Source of the DNA: Paracoccaceae bacterium
GTDB taxonomy: Bacteria; Pseudomonadota; Alphaproteobacteria; Rhodobacterales; Rhodobacteraceae
Direction: 5' to 3'
Length of the DNA stretch: 64,000 bases
Assembly (NCBI GenBank): GCA_023260655.1
Contig: JALQUU010000001.1
Location: 258-64,257, forward strand
Shown here: positions 49,009-58,346 of the stretch, piece after piece
Numbering within the stretch: position 1 is the first letter of the stretch
Layout: each line of letters opens with the position of its first letter
The notes under the pieces: generated by a model
Told to the model about the DNA's origin: nothing
Databases searched by the model: none
Seen by the model: the letters and a program-made list of their open reading frames with translations, nothing else
Made by a program: the position numbers and the translations under genes

Positions 49009-50454
49009 TTACTCCGGATCGCTGGCGTAAATCAAACGTTCGGCACAAGGCGCAACCCGCAGGATGTTCGTCGTGCCCTGCACGTTGAACGGCACACCTG
49101 CCGTCACCACGATCTGATCCGACTCCGTCGCCATCCCAAGGCTCCGCGCCGCACGTGCCGCGTTCACCACCGCCTGTTTGAAGCGCTCCAGTTCCGGTGT
49201 AATCACGCAGGTCACCCCCCAAGTCAGCGCCAAACGGCGCGCCGTCGAGCGCAGACTCGTCATCCCGATCACTGGAACGCGCGGGCGCTCGCGCGCCACA
49301 AGCGCGGCTGTGCGGCCACTTTGCGTATAACAGCAGATCACGCGGATATCCGTGGCTTCTGCAATCTCGCGTGCCGCCGAGACGATCCCGTCCGCCACTG
49401 TGTGCCGCTCCACCCGGCGGCTCGCCTCAATCACTTCGCGGTAGATCGGGTCATGCTCGACTTCGCGGGCCACGTTATCCATCGTCTGCACAGCTTGCAC
49501 CGGATACTGCCCTGCCGCGCTTTCCGCCGAGAGCATGATCGCATCAGCGCCTTCGTAAATCGCCGTCGCCACGTCCGACACTTCCGCGCGAGTCGGCATC
49601 GGGCTCTCGATCATCGACTCGAGCATCTGCGTGGCCACGATGACAGGCTTCGCCACCGAACGGCACTTGCGCACCAAACGCTTCTGGATCGGCGGCACAT
49701 TCTGCACCGGAAGCTCCACGCCCAGATCCCCGCGCGCCACCATGATCCCGTCGGAAACCGCGAGAATTTCGTCAAAGCTCTTCACCGCCGAAGGCTTTTC
49801 GATCTTCGACAGGATCGAAGCCCGCCCTTTTGCCAAAGCGCGCGCCTCTTCCACATCGCTTGCACGCTGCACAAAGGAAAGTGCCAGCCAGTCCACACCC
49901 AAAGAGCAGGCGAATTCGAGATCCTTGCGGTCTTTCTCGGAAAGCGCGGCCAGAGGCAGTACGACGTCCGGCACGTTCACCCCTTTGCGGTTCGAAATCG
50001 TGCCCCCCGTTACCACAACGCAATCGGCAAAGTCAGCGCCGCACGCCTCAACCCGCAACCGGATCTTGCCGTCGTTCACCAACAAATGCGCGCCAACCTC
50101 AAGGGCTGCAAAAATCTCCGGATGCGGCAGACATACCCGCGTCGCATCGCCCTCGGTGGGGTCCAGATCCAGCCGGAATGCGGCTCCTTCGGCCAGTTCT
50201 TCCGCCCCGTTCTTGAAGGTCGAAACCCGAAGCTTCGGCCCCTGCAAATCCGCCAAAATGGCAATCGGGCTGTCCAGATCGCGTTCGACCTGCCGGATAT
50301 TCGCATGACGCGCCGCAAGTTCCTCGTGGGTTCCGTGGCTCATATTCAGACGGAACACATCCGCACCCGCCTCATGAAGGGCCCGGATGGCCTGATAGCT
50401 GGAGGATACGGGGCCCAAGGTGGCCACGATTTTTACGTTGCGGTGACGTCTCAT
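49009..50454 (-). CDS. pyk: Pyruvate kinase
   Basis: Last step of glycolysis: PEP plus ADP to pyruvate plus ATP. 481 residues. RNVKIVATLGPVSSSYQAIR at the start, LSKIEKPSAVKSFDEIL (catalytic Lys region), IMVARGDLGVELP (metal site) and MLSAESAAGQYPVQAVQ. Ends with the allosteric C-domain. AGAGG precedes the ATG. Confidence 0.98.
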   Translation of the reverse strand: MRRHRNVKIVATLGPVSSSYQAIRALHEAGADVFRLNMSHGTHEELAARHANIRQVERDLDSPIAILADLQGPKLRVSTFKNGAEELAEGAAFRLDLDPTEGDATRVCLPHPEIFAALEVGAHLLVNDGKIRLRVEACGADFADCVVVTGGTISNRKGVNVPDVVLPLAALSEKDRKDLEFACSLGVDWLALSFVQRASDVEEARALAKGRASILSKIEKPSAVKSFDEILAVSDGIMVARGDLGVELPVQNVPPIQKRLVRKCRSVAKPVIVATQMLESMIESPMPTRAEVSDVATAIYEGADAIMLSAESAAGQYPVQAVQTMDNVAREVEHDPIYREVIEASRRVERHTVADGIVSAAREIAEATDIRVICCYTQSGRTAALVARERPRVPVIGMTSLRSTARRLALTWGVTCVITPELERFKQAVVNAARAARSLGMATESDQIVVTAGVPFNVQGTTNILRVAPCAERLIYASDPE

Positions 50455-50566
50455 TCAGTCTGCCTCTCTGTTCGCGCGGGGCTTCAAAGCCCTTTTGCGT
50501 ATAATTGTTCAATTTCCTTTCCCCCACAACTCGCCTAAGTGTCGCGATAAGACCTAAGGTGACCCT

Positions 50567-51310
50567 ATGACCTACGCCCCTTACGCCATTTTCGGAGAAA
50601 ACCGCCCGTCCCGCTGGCTCGTCACCTGCGACCACGCCGCAAACACCGTGCCGGACTTCGTGAACGGCGGCTGCCTCGGGATCTCCCCCGAAGACCTGAA
50701 CCGCCACATCGCCTATGACATCGGCGCAGCGGGCCTCACGACAGCACTCGCCGAAGCGCTCAACGGCCCCGCGATCCTGTCGAATTTCTCGCGTCTGGTG
50801 ATCGACCCGAACCGCGGTGAGGATGATCCGACCCTCCTGATGAAACTCTACGACGGCACGATCATCCCCGGAAACCGTCATGCCGGATCCGAGGAACTAG
50901 AAGCCCGCAAAGCCGCTATGTACCGCCCCTACCATGCGGCCTACGCAGGCCTCGCAGGGCGCCGTGACGATACGGTGATCTGCGCCGTCCACTCCTTCAC
51001 CCCCCAGCTTCGCGGCCGCCCGCCCCGCCCTTGGCATGTGGGCATCCTCTATTCGCATCTGGATGAGCGCCTCGCCCTGCCCCTCATCGCCCGGCTCCGG
51101 CAGGAGCCCGACCTCTGCATCGGCGACAACGAACCCTATTCCGGCCACCTGCCGGGCGACGCGATTGATCGCCACGCCCTCAAGCCCGGTCGCCCGAATA
51201 TCCTGATCGAACTTCGCAACGACCTGATCGGCACCCAAGCCGAACAGGTCAAATGGGCCAAACGGCTGGCGCCGATCCTCGAAGAGGTTCTGGCCGCCAG
51301 CGGATTTTAA
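50567..51310 (+). CDS. N-formylglutamate amidohydrolase family
   Basis: A 247-residue zinc hydrolase of the HutG/FGase family, releasing formate from N-formylglutamate in histidine breakdown or acting on similar N-acyl amino acids. Family features: VTCDHAANTVPD, IDPNRGEDDPTL, HAAYAGL, AVHSFTPQL and NILIELRNDLI. The rest of the hut pathway is not here. Downstream lie DUF1244 and the N-acyl-D-glutamate genes, so its acyl substrate may be related; this is speculative. AAGGTGACCC precedes the start. Confidence 0.9.
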   Translation: MTYAPYAIFGENRPSRWLVTCDHAANTVPDFVNGGCLGISPEDLNRHIAYDIGAAGLTTALAEALNGPAILSNFSRLVIDPNRGEDDPTLLMKLYDGTIIPGNRHAGSEELEARKAAMYRPYHAAYAGLAGRRDDTVICAVHSFTPQLRGRPPRPWHVGILYSHLDERLALPLIARLRQEPDLCIGDNEPYSGHLPGDAIDRHALKPGRPNILIELRNDLIGTQAEQVKWAKRLAPILEEVLAASGF

Positions 51311-51322
51311 AGGAGAACCACC

Positions 51323-51646
51323 ATGGACAAGATCGACGACCGCACCATGATCGAACTGGAAGCCGCCGCCTTCCGCACGCTCCGCCATCACCTGATGGAA
51401 AAGCGCACCGATGCGCAAAACATCGACCTGATGAATCTGGCAGGCTTCTGCCGCAACTGCCTTGCCCGCTGGGTGCAGGAAGCCGCGAACGAGCGCGGCA
51501 TCGCCATGGATAAGGAAGAGGCCCGCACGCTCTATTACGGCATGCCCTATGACGCGTGGAAAGACCTCAAACAGACCGAAGCCGACGCTGCTAAGAAAGC
51601 CGCCTTCGAAGTCGCTTTCGCGGAAAACGTCGGCAAGAAGGACTGA
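51323..51646 (+). CDS. DUF1244 family protein
   Basis: A 107-residue helical protein with the DUF1244 core: FRTLRHHLMEKRTDAQNIDL, NLAGFCRNCLARW (two conserved cysteines) and YYGMPYDAWKDLKQTEA. No known activity. It begins 12 bases after the FGase gene with AAAGGAGAACCACC upstream, so the two are one transcript. Confidence 0.93.
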   Translation: MDKIDDRTMIELEAAAFRTLRHHLMEKRTDAQNIDLMNLAGFCRNCLARWVQEAANERGIAMDKEEARTLYYGMPYDAWKDLKQTEADAAKKAAFEVAFAENVGKKD

Positions 51647-51799
51647 GCGCACTTCATGCGACAGCACAGGATATTCTTGCGCGAATTTACAAAAATGCAG
51701 GACAGGATTGCGCGATTTGGCGTCATCTCGCCGAAATAGCAAACCTGTCCCACCCCATATGGCGCATCATAGGTGCAAATTACCTTCTGGAGATGCGCC

Positions 51800-52801
51800 A
51801 TGATCGAGACCCCCTACCTCCTCTTCCTCGGCGATGCGCCGGATATGCTCGCCGCCAAAGTGGCCATCGGCATCCGTGACTGGCGCCCCGAATACGCCAT
51901 CGGCCAATACCGCATGGACGGCTGCAACGCCGATCTGGGCCTGCCGGATCTGAGCCTTGAAGAAGCCAAGGCAAAGGGCGTCAAAACCCTCGTGATCGGC
52001 GTGGCCAACCGTGGCGGCATCATCAGCCCCGCATGGAAAAAGGTGCTCGTTCAGGCGCTCGAAGAGGGCTTCGATCTGGCCTCCGGCCTCCACAACCTCC
52101 TGCGCGACGAACCCGACCTGAAAGCCGTGGCCGAAGCCACCGGCCGCCAATTGCACGACGTACGCGTGCCTTCCGTGCAATACGCGATCGCCAACGGTGT
52201 GAAGCGCCGCGGCAAGCGCTGCCTCGCCGTGGGCACGGATTGCTCGGTCGGCAAGATGTACACCGCGCTCTGCATGGAGAAAGACATGCGCGAGCGCGGC
52301 ATGAAAGCCACCTTCCGCGCCACGGGCCAGACGGGCATCCTGATCACCGGCGGCGGCGTGCCGCTCGATGCCGTGATCGCCGACTTCATGGCGGGTTCCA
52401 TCGAATATCTCACCCCCGACAATGATGCCGATCACTGGGATCTCATCGAAGGTCAGGGCTCGCTCTTCCACGTCTCCTATTCCGGCGTGACCCTCGCGCT
52501 CGTGCATGGCGGCCAGCCGGATGCGCTCGTCGTCTGCCACGAACCGACCCGCCCCCATATGCGCGGCCTGCCGGGTTACAAACTCCCGACGCTGGAACAA
52601 GTACGCGATATGGCACTGGCACTCGCGCGCGTCGCCAATCCGGCAGCGCAAGTGATCGGTTATTCGATCAACACCCAGCACATGAAAGAAGACGAGGCCC
52701 GCGCCTATCTGGCGGAGATCGAACGCACCCTCGGCCTGCCCGCCACCGACCCCTATCGTTTTGGCGCCGGAAAGCTGGTAGACGCCTTGGCAACACTCTG
52801 A
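51800..52801 (+). CDS. dgcN: DUF1611 protein, DgcN-like N-acetyltransferase
   Basis: Assigned to the first step of the DgcN-DgcA D-glutamate route (D-glutamate to N-acetyl-D-glutamate). 333 residues: N-terminal Rossmann-like domain (MIETPYLLFLGDAPDMLAAK) and a C-terminal P-loop-like domain with VGTDCSVGKMYTAL and GITGGG-type segment TGILITGGGVPLDAVI. TCTGGAGATGCGCC precedes ATG 51800. The pairing with an enolase-superfamily epimerase next door makes the function more than a DUF guess. Symbol by family and context. Confidence 0.85.
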   Translation: MIETPYLLFLGDAPDMLAAKVAIGIRDWRPEYAIGQYRMDGCNADLGLPDLSLEEAKAKGVKTLVIGVANRGGIISPAWKKVLVQALEEGFDLASGLHNLLRDEPDLKAVAEATGRQLHDVRVPSVQYAIANGVKRRGKRCLAVGTDCSVGKMYTALCMEKDMRERGMKATFRATGQTGILITGGGVPLDAVIADFMAGSIEYLTPDNDADHWDLIEGQGSLFHVSYSGVTLALVHGGQPDALVVCHEPTRPHMRGLPGYKLPTLEQVRDMALALARVANPAAQVIGYSINTQHMKEDEARAYLAEIERTLGLPATDPYRFGAGKLVDALATL

Positions 52802-52807
52802 GGACAG

Positions 52808-52850
52808 AGCGAGGGGCGCTGCCCCTCGCGCTCCCCGGGATATTTAGACC
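52808..52850 (+). repeat. REP-like intergenic element, copy 1
   Basis: GCGAGGGGC-GCT-GCCCCTCGC hairpin followed by CTCCCCGGGATATTTAGACC. The hairpin-then-GGGATATTT layout is shared with 62920-62962 and resembles dispersed intergenic sequences I recall in Rhodobacteraceae. Confidence 0.6.
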
Positions 52851-52853
52851 AAT

Positions 52854-53831
52854 ATGAAAGACACAATACAGCTTTCCGTTACCCGCGACGTTTTCAAACT
52901 GGCTCAGGTTTTCACGATTTCCCGTGGCAGCCGCACCGAAGCCTATGTTCTCACCGTCGCCGTGACAGATAGCGGCGTGACAGGGTTCGGCGAATGCGTG
53001 CCTTATGCGCGCTATGGCGAGACGCTGGAAAGCGTGGGAGAAGAGATCCGCTCTTTGCCGTCTGTATTCGATCGCGCGTCCTTGCAGGGTTTGCTGCCCG
53101 CAGGTGCCGCTCGCAATGCCGTGGATTGCGCCTTGTGGGATCTGGAGGCGAAGCGCGCCGGAAAGCGGGTGTGGGAGCTGGCCGGGTTGCCTACGCCGAA
53201 GCCCGAGATTACCGCCTATACGCTGTCGCTGGCTGCGCCCGAAGAGATGGAAGCGCAGGCGGCAAAGAACGCGTTCCGCCCGCTTCTGAAGATCAAGCTC
53301 GGCACGCCTGATGATATGCCCCGCCTCGAAGCGGTGCGCAGGGGCGCGCCGCAGTCCAGGATTATTGTCGACGCGAACGAAGGCTGGAGCGCGGAGGTCT
53401 ACGCCGATCTCGCGCCGCACCTGGTGCGGATGGGCGTGGCCCTTGTGGAACAACCCTTGCCTGCATCGCAAGACGAGGCGCTCCTCGGCATGGCGCGCCC
53501 CTTACCCGTTTGCGCCGATGAAAGCTGCCATGACCGCGCCTCGCTCGCGGCACTGAAAGGCAAGTATGACGTGATCAACATCAAGCTCGACAAGACTGGC
53601 GGTTTGACCGAGGCGCTGCTCTTGCGCGAAGCGGCTTTGGCAGAAGGCTACAAGGTGATGGTGGGCTGCATGGTCGGCTCGTCGCTGGCCATGGCCCCTG
53701 CCGTTCTCGTCGCACAAGGGGCGATGGTCACCGATCTCGACGGCCCGCTGTTGCTTGGCGAAGATCGCGCCGCACCGCTCCATTACGATGCGGCAGGTGT
53801 GCATCCGCCAACGCCTGCGCTCTGGGGCTGA
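52854..53831 (+). CDS. dgcA: Enolase-superfamily epimerase, DgcA-like
   Basis: N-acetyl-glutamate racemase / dipeptide epimerase family, 325 residues. Catalytic features of the muconate-lactonizing subgroup: LLKIKLG (first Lys), IIVDANEGW, LVEQPLP and CADES (metal ligands), and INIKLDKTGG (second Lys). It would convert N-acetyl-D-glutamate from DgcN into the L form. An L-Ala-D/L-Glu dipeptide epimerase is the alternative. A REP-like element separates it from dgcN and no clear Shine-Dalgarno precedes the ATG. Its codon choice (more G-ending) differs from dgcN. Confidence 0.85.
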   Translation: MKDTIQLSVTRDVFKLAQVFTISRGSRTEAYVLTVAVTDSGVTGFGECVPYARYGETLESVGEEIRSLPSVFDRASLQGLLPAGAARNAVDCALWDLEAKRAGKRVWELAGLPTPKPEITAYTLSLAAPEEMEAQAAKNAFRPLLKIKLGTPDDMPRLEAVRRGAPQSRIIVDANEGWSAEVYADLAPHLVRMGVALVEQPLPASQDEALLGMARPLPVCADESCHDRASLAALKGKYDVINIKLDKTGGLTEALLLREAALAEGYKVMVGCMVGSSLAMAPAVLVAQGAMVTDLDGPLLLGEDRAAPLHYDAAGVHPPTPALWG

Positions 53832-54239
53832 TCAGCGGATCACATGCACCGCGCAAGGCGCATGGCGCAACACATTGGTCGCCGTCGAACCGATCAGGAT
53901 GTTCTGCACGCCCGGGCGGTGCGAGGCCACCACGATGCAGCCAACGTCGTGATGCGCGGCCCAGTCGGAAATCGTGCGGCCCGCATGACCTTCCACCACC
54001 TGCACTTCGGCATTTGAAAGCCCCTCCGTGATCTTGGAGAGCTGGGCGATCAGCTCGGCGCGCGCCTCTTCCTTGAAGTTCGCCGGAAGGTATCCGGCCA
54101 CATAGCCCGGAACAGACTCCTGAACGTGCAGGAGCGTTATCCGCCCCTCTGCCCCGGCTAGGGCTTTGCCAACTTCGAGCGCCTGTTTCGTGTTGCGATC
54201 GGCCTCGAAACTGACGGGGATAAGAACATGGTGATACAT
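53832..54239 (-). CDS. Universal stress protein (UspA family)
   Basis: A 135-residue single-domain USP starting MYHHVLIPVSFEADRNTKQA. The ATP-binding end ASHRPGVQNILIGSTATNVL carries the G-x2-G-x9-G(S/T)-like pattern, so nucleotide binding is likely. AGGAGG precedes ATG 54239. Its stop lies immediately next to that of dgcA, convergent. Confidence 0.93.
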   Translation of the reverse strand: MYHHVLIPVSFEADRNTKQALEVGKALAGAEGRITLLHVQESVPGYVAGYLPANFKEEARAELIAQLSKITEGLSNAEVQVVEGHAGRTISDWAAHHDVGCIVVASHRPGVQNILIGSTATNVLRHAPCAVHVIR

Positions 54240-54327
54240 CTGGCCCTCCTGACCGGTTTCGACGTGAGCCATAACAGCGTTCGAAGGGACACACCTTGAT
54301 GCAGGTCAGCTTCCTGCCGCGGCCTCG

Positions 54328-54342
54328 TTAACGCTTGGTTAA
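54328..54342. promoter_or_regulatory. CtrA-type box
   Basis: TTAACGCTTGGTTAA is a perfect TTAA-N7-TTAA, 41-55 bases upstream of the start of the exported protein at 54383 and divergent from uspA. Confidence 0.6.
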
Positions 54343-54382
54343 GCAATCGCCGTCAAACCAAAGGCGTCTCCGGAGGCCTCAG

Positions 54383-54997
54383 ATGCATCGACCCATTGCG
54401 TTTCTTGTTGCTCTTACCACCTCCTGCCTTCCAGCCGAGGCAAACCCCTGGCCGCGCGAAAAGGGCACCTTATTCGGAACACTGAGCCAGGATGCAGCCC
54501 ACTATACCTCGCTCTACCTCGATCTCGGGATCACAGCGCGAACCTCGCTTACCCTCGAAGCCGGGAATGATGGCGCGCAGAGGAAGGCCTTGCTCTTTCT
54601 CCGCCATGCCTTGCCGCTCAAAGGCAAAACCGCCGCGCTCGAAATCGGAGCGGGGCTCGAAGGCGCCCAGCCCGTCTTTTCCGCCGGTTTTTCCATCGGG
54701 CGCGGTGTGGCTTTTGGCAAGCGCTCGGGCTGGATCAGCGCTGATGCGCGCGGCTTCTTCGACATAAGCGGGCGCATCGAGCGGGCCACTTTGGGCCTCA
54801 CTCTCGGCCAGCATCACGGCAGCCGCGTGATGTCCATCGCGCAGATCAATTCCGAGGCCTCGATAACCGGCATCAACGCCGTATTGGCCACCTCTCTCGT
54901 CTGGGAATTCAAACCGGGCTTCCACACCGAACTCGGTGCCGAAATCGGCACGAGCGCGGCACAGAAAGCGAAACTGGGGATCTGGTTCAGCTTTTGA
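54383..54997 (+). CDS. Exported protein, beta-rich, unknown function
   Basis: A 204-residue protein with a signal peptide (MHRPIAFLVALTTSCLPAEA) followed by a region rich in alternating polar/hydrophobic strands and closing on an aromatic (KLGIWFSF), which suggests an outer-membrane barrel. CCGGAGGCCTCAG precedes ATG 54383. The CtrA-type box upstream suggests cell-cycle or differentiation control. No family recognised. Confidence 0.75.
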   Translation: MHRPIAFLVALTTSCLPAEANPWPREKGTLFGTLSQDAAHYTSLYLDLGITARTSLTLEAGNDGAQRKALLFLRHALPLKGKTAALEIGAGLEGAQPVFSAGFSIGRGVAFGKRSGWISADARGFFDISGRIERATLGLTLGQHHGSRVMSIAQINSEASITGINAVLATSLVWEFKPGFHTELGAEIGTSAAQKAKLGIWFSF

Positions 54998-55033
54998 AAT
55001 GGCATTTTTCCGAGGCCCCGATAGGCTTCGCGC

Positions 55034-55534
55034 ATGAGCAAAGAACCCGTCTCTCCTATCCGCACCACGGACGCAGAAGCCCTAGAAACCGCACGGCACC
55101 TCCTCGCAGAAGCGCGCCATGCGGCGCTTGGTGTGATCAACCCCGAAACCCAAGGCCCGATGGTCACCCGCGTTGCTATAGGCCTCGCCGAGGATGGCAC
55201 ACCGATCACCTTCGTCTCGGATCTTTCTGCCCACAGCCGCGCGCTCCGGGCCAATCCGAAAGCCTCGCTCCTGATCGGCGAGCCGGGCGCGAAGGGCGAT
55301 CCGCTAAACCATCCCCGCCTCACTCTCCTCGCCACTGCCGAGGAAGTCCTGCGCAGCGGTGCCGAGCATGACGCGCTGGCACGGCTCTGGCTCCGCGATC
55401 ACCCCAAAGCCAAGCTTTACATCGGCTTCGGGGATTTCTGCTTCTTCCGGTTCCGTCTTTCGGCGATCCACCTGAACGGTGGCTTCGGCAAGGCCTACAG
55501 GCTCGGCCCTGTCGATTTGGGGCTCAGGGCTTAA
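55034..55534 (+). CDS. PNPOx-like/HugZ-type flavin-binding fold protein
   Basis: A 166-residue protein with the split-barrel FMN-binding fold: LAEARHAALGVINPETQGPM, VTRVAIGLAEDGTPITFVSD, LTLLATAEEV and FGDFCFFRFRLSAIHLNGGF. Similar proteins either bind haem (HugZ) or are flavin reductases; no choice can be made. It lies 36 bases after the exported protein gene and ends 3 bases inside the convergent beta-helix gene. Confidence 0.88.
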   Translation: MSKEPVSPIRTTDAEALETARHLLAEARHAALGVINPETQGPMVTRVAIGLAEDGTPITFVSDLSAHSRALRANPKASLLIGEPGAKGDPLNHPRLTLLATAEEVLRSGAEHDALARLWLRDHPKAKLYIGFGDFCFFRFRLSAIHLNGGFGKAYRLGPVDLGLRA

Positions 55535-57816
55535 TTGTCAATCCGCGCCGTCACTGTCAGCGTGCCCTTCACCGCCTGCGGCCAATGCAGCGTCGCCGAA
55601 CGCCCGCCGCTGCCCTGCTCGGTTTCCACATAGGGCTGCTCCCAGATCACCGCATTCGACGACGATCGCAGCGCACCCCGCGCCACCACGGCCTCCACGT
55701 TCCGCACCCGCCCACCGAAGGGCAGAAGCCCGTTCGTTTCGAGCGTCCACGTGGTCGCCGCCGTATTCACTGAAAGCGTCAGCGCCCTCGGGTTCTCGAT
55801 CATCGAGGACACGCCATTGAAGCTGTTCCCCTTGATCCAGACGTTCCGGCAGCGCGACCAATCGAGATCGGCGAAAGTCGTGTCCACGCTCTCCACCCGG
55901 TCGATCCCGTTACCGATGGTGCGGAACGTATTGCCCGTCACGCAGAGCCCCTGCAGGAAGTGGCCCGGCCCATAGGGTTTCACCACGATGAAGGTGAACC
56001 ACGGCACGGTATGACCGCATTGGAATACGTTCTGCGAAACGGTCTGCCCCGCGAAGGAATATTCTGAATTGTAATCCGGAGCCTGATCGTGCTCGTTCGT
56101 CCATTCGATGAAGCAATTGTCGATTTAATTGCCAACGATGGAGTTGCGGCAATTGCTCTGGGTGATGATCAGGCCACCAAGCCGCACACCCTGCCCCGTC
56201 GCATCGCCCTGAAACCAGTGGTTCCCCGCGAAAAGGTTCGACGAACCGCCGATCACCGCGAAATGGCGGTGCTGGGTGATCCGGTTGTCGCGGATTTTCA
56301 CATCATTGCCATTGGTGTTGAGCGCGATGGTCTTGCGATCTTGCGCGGCGATATTCGATTCCGGTGACAGGAACTGGTTGCGATCCACCAGCATCCCTTG
56401 GCAGCCCTGCCCATGGCTCGAAATCGCACGGTCTTTCGGGTCTCCGAACACGCAATCGCACACCTGGAAAGTCAGTCCAGCCGGTGCCATCAGGATGCAG
56501 CTTGCGCGCGCCGAGCAGTTGAACTCGATATCCGAGATGATGAGCTTCGAGATCTTCTCGAACCCCGAGAAATCGAGCACGTATTTGAAGCGTCGGAAGG
56601 TGTAGATCTGCGTGCCTGCCGCATCGTAAAGCGGTTGCGAAAGCTCGATTTCCTGCGTCGCCACGTTCTTCGAGCGCACATAAACCTCGCGCCCCACACC
56701 CGCCGCCGTCACGAGCGAGCCCACCGGAATATTCGCCACATTGGCCACGTTCGACAGTTTGTAGGGCGAGGACACCGAATAGAACGCTTGGCTCGTCACC
56801 ACCGTATCATCCCAGTCCGACCCGTTCTCCACATAGAACTGGCCGTTCCAGATCACGCTGCGCTGCGCATATTCGGTGCGGTTCGGCACCGCCGCCGCCA
56901 TGTCGATCGGCTCGCTCACATTGATCCGCCGCCCGCAGAGATCGAGGCTCTCGTGATCCGAGGCATTGTTCAGGCATTGCCACGCCTTCTTGAACGCCAA
57001 AACCTCGTCGCCAAAGGCATCGATGTAGGCCACGAGGTGGAAATCCTGCGCCAGCGACAAGACCCGCGCCGTCGGCATGGAAAGTCGGCCTTCGAAGCGC
57101 ACATGGTTCTGCATGGTCAGGTCGGAATTGAGGAAGAACGTCCCCGAAGGCACCACCACAGTCCGCCCGCCCGCAGCCGCATCCGCGGCTTGAAATGCGG
57201 CCGTGTCATCGGTCACGCCGTCACCCGCAGCCCCGAAATCGCGCACATCCACCGTGCCCATCATATCGGGCACGAAAATGCCCGTGACGTCCTCGATCTC
57301 GATATCGTCTACTCGCACCGTGCCGCCGGTCTGGCCCGTCAGGTCGATGCCGAAATGGCCGTAGATCGCCGAGCGGCCCCACTCCATGGTCACGCCGCCG
57401 CGCGCGCCTGTCCCGACGATCGCCGAAACCTCAACCACTTGGCCATAGGTCGGGATCTGCACTTCTGCCCCCGCCGTCACCACACCCGCAATCGCCGCAC
57501 CACCCGGCCCAGCCGCAAAGGCCGCGATCCGCACTTTGGGCAGCGCCCCCGCAACGGCCTTCACCCGTGCCGTCACCCGCAGGTAGCACCCCGGCAGGAT
57601 CGGGGTCTGCCCCTTGTAGCTCAGTTTCTGCGTCGCGCTCGTCTTGGTCAGTTCCAGACAGCCGCCGAAATCCTGATCCGCCGGAACAAATGCCGCGTTC
57701 CCCACATTCGCATAGCTGTCCGACCCCGCCACGCCGTCCCCGCTCGACCATTGCGACAGCCCCGCCGAAAACGGCGCCGGAGTGAACAGAATACCGTCAG
57801 TGATCGCCTTGTTCAT
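55531..57816 (-). pseudogene. Right-handed beta-helix protein with in-frame stop
   Basis: A 761-codon frame with a glycoside-hydrolase-28/pectate-lyase-like beta-helix. It starts MNKAITDGILFTPAPFSAGL (AAAGGGG upstream), has a carbohydrate-binding-like domain (about 20-180), the DFGAAGDGVTDDTAAFQAAD motif at about 195-215, and parallel-helix segments (NRITQHRHFAVIGG, NLFAGNHWFQ). TAA at 56125-56127 interrupts after SIVGN; the same frame continues IDNCFIEWTNEHD to the true end at 55531. No signal peptide. I recall this protein as widespread in Rhodobacteraceae, probably acting on exopolysaccharide. The stop could be a C-to-T change in CAA. Confidence 0.85.
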
Positions 57817-57914
57817 GAAAACCCCTTTCACGCGCAGCGCCCAATTGCGCCGTTCGCCTCGGGGTAGTCAGGTTTTGTTAACCTGCCGTCAGACCAGCGC
57901 GCGCAGGGCCCGCG

Positions 57915-58310
57915 TCAAGCCGCAGGTGGCGGCGCGGGGATCAACTGCACCGCATCCACTTTCCAGCCGCCCTCGCCTTGGATCATCTTGTAATCGAGAT
58001 GGAAAAGCCGCCCCTCCGCGTCGATCACTTCCACCCGCTGCCAGAGCGACCCCGCGATCTCCCGCAAATCGAGCATCCGGAAACTCTGGAACCGCCAAAC
58101 CATCGGGTAGCCATTGCGCACCATCGTGCCGAAATTCTCGGCCGATCCGAAAATCCCCTGAATGCCGGGGCTCGCATGCTCGAACGCGCCCACGAAATCG
58201 TCCCGCGCGAAATCGCCGAACTGATCGGCGATCACCGCACCGATTTCGGCCTCCTGCGCGGCAGCAGGCAGGGGCAACAACATCAGCAGGGAAAAAAGAA
58301 AAGGGCTCAT
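57915..58310 (-). CDS. DUF4864 exported protein
   Basis: A 131-residue protein with a short signal peptide (MSPFLFSLLMLLPLPAAA) and the DUF4864 pattern: FEHASPGIQGIFGSAENFGT, GYPMVWRFQSFRMLDLREI and DYKMIQGEGGWKVDAVQLIP. Probably periplasmic, NTF2-like. Role unknown. It follows the DUF1523 gene in the same direction with a gap of about 36 bases, so it may be the distal gene of the AAA+ operon. Confidence 0.88.
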   Translation of the reverse strand: MSPFLFSLLMLLPLPAAAQEAEIGAVIADQFGDFARDDFVGAFEHASPGIQGIFGSAENFGTMVRNGYPMVWRFQSFRMLDLREIAGSLWQRVEVIDAEGRLFHLDYKMIQGEGGWKVDAVQLIPAPPPAA

Positions 58311-58346
58311 AAGCCAAAGCTAATGCGTCCTGCCCTCAATACAAGT

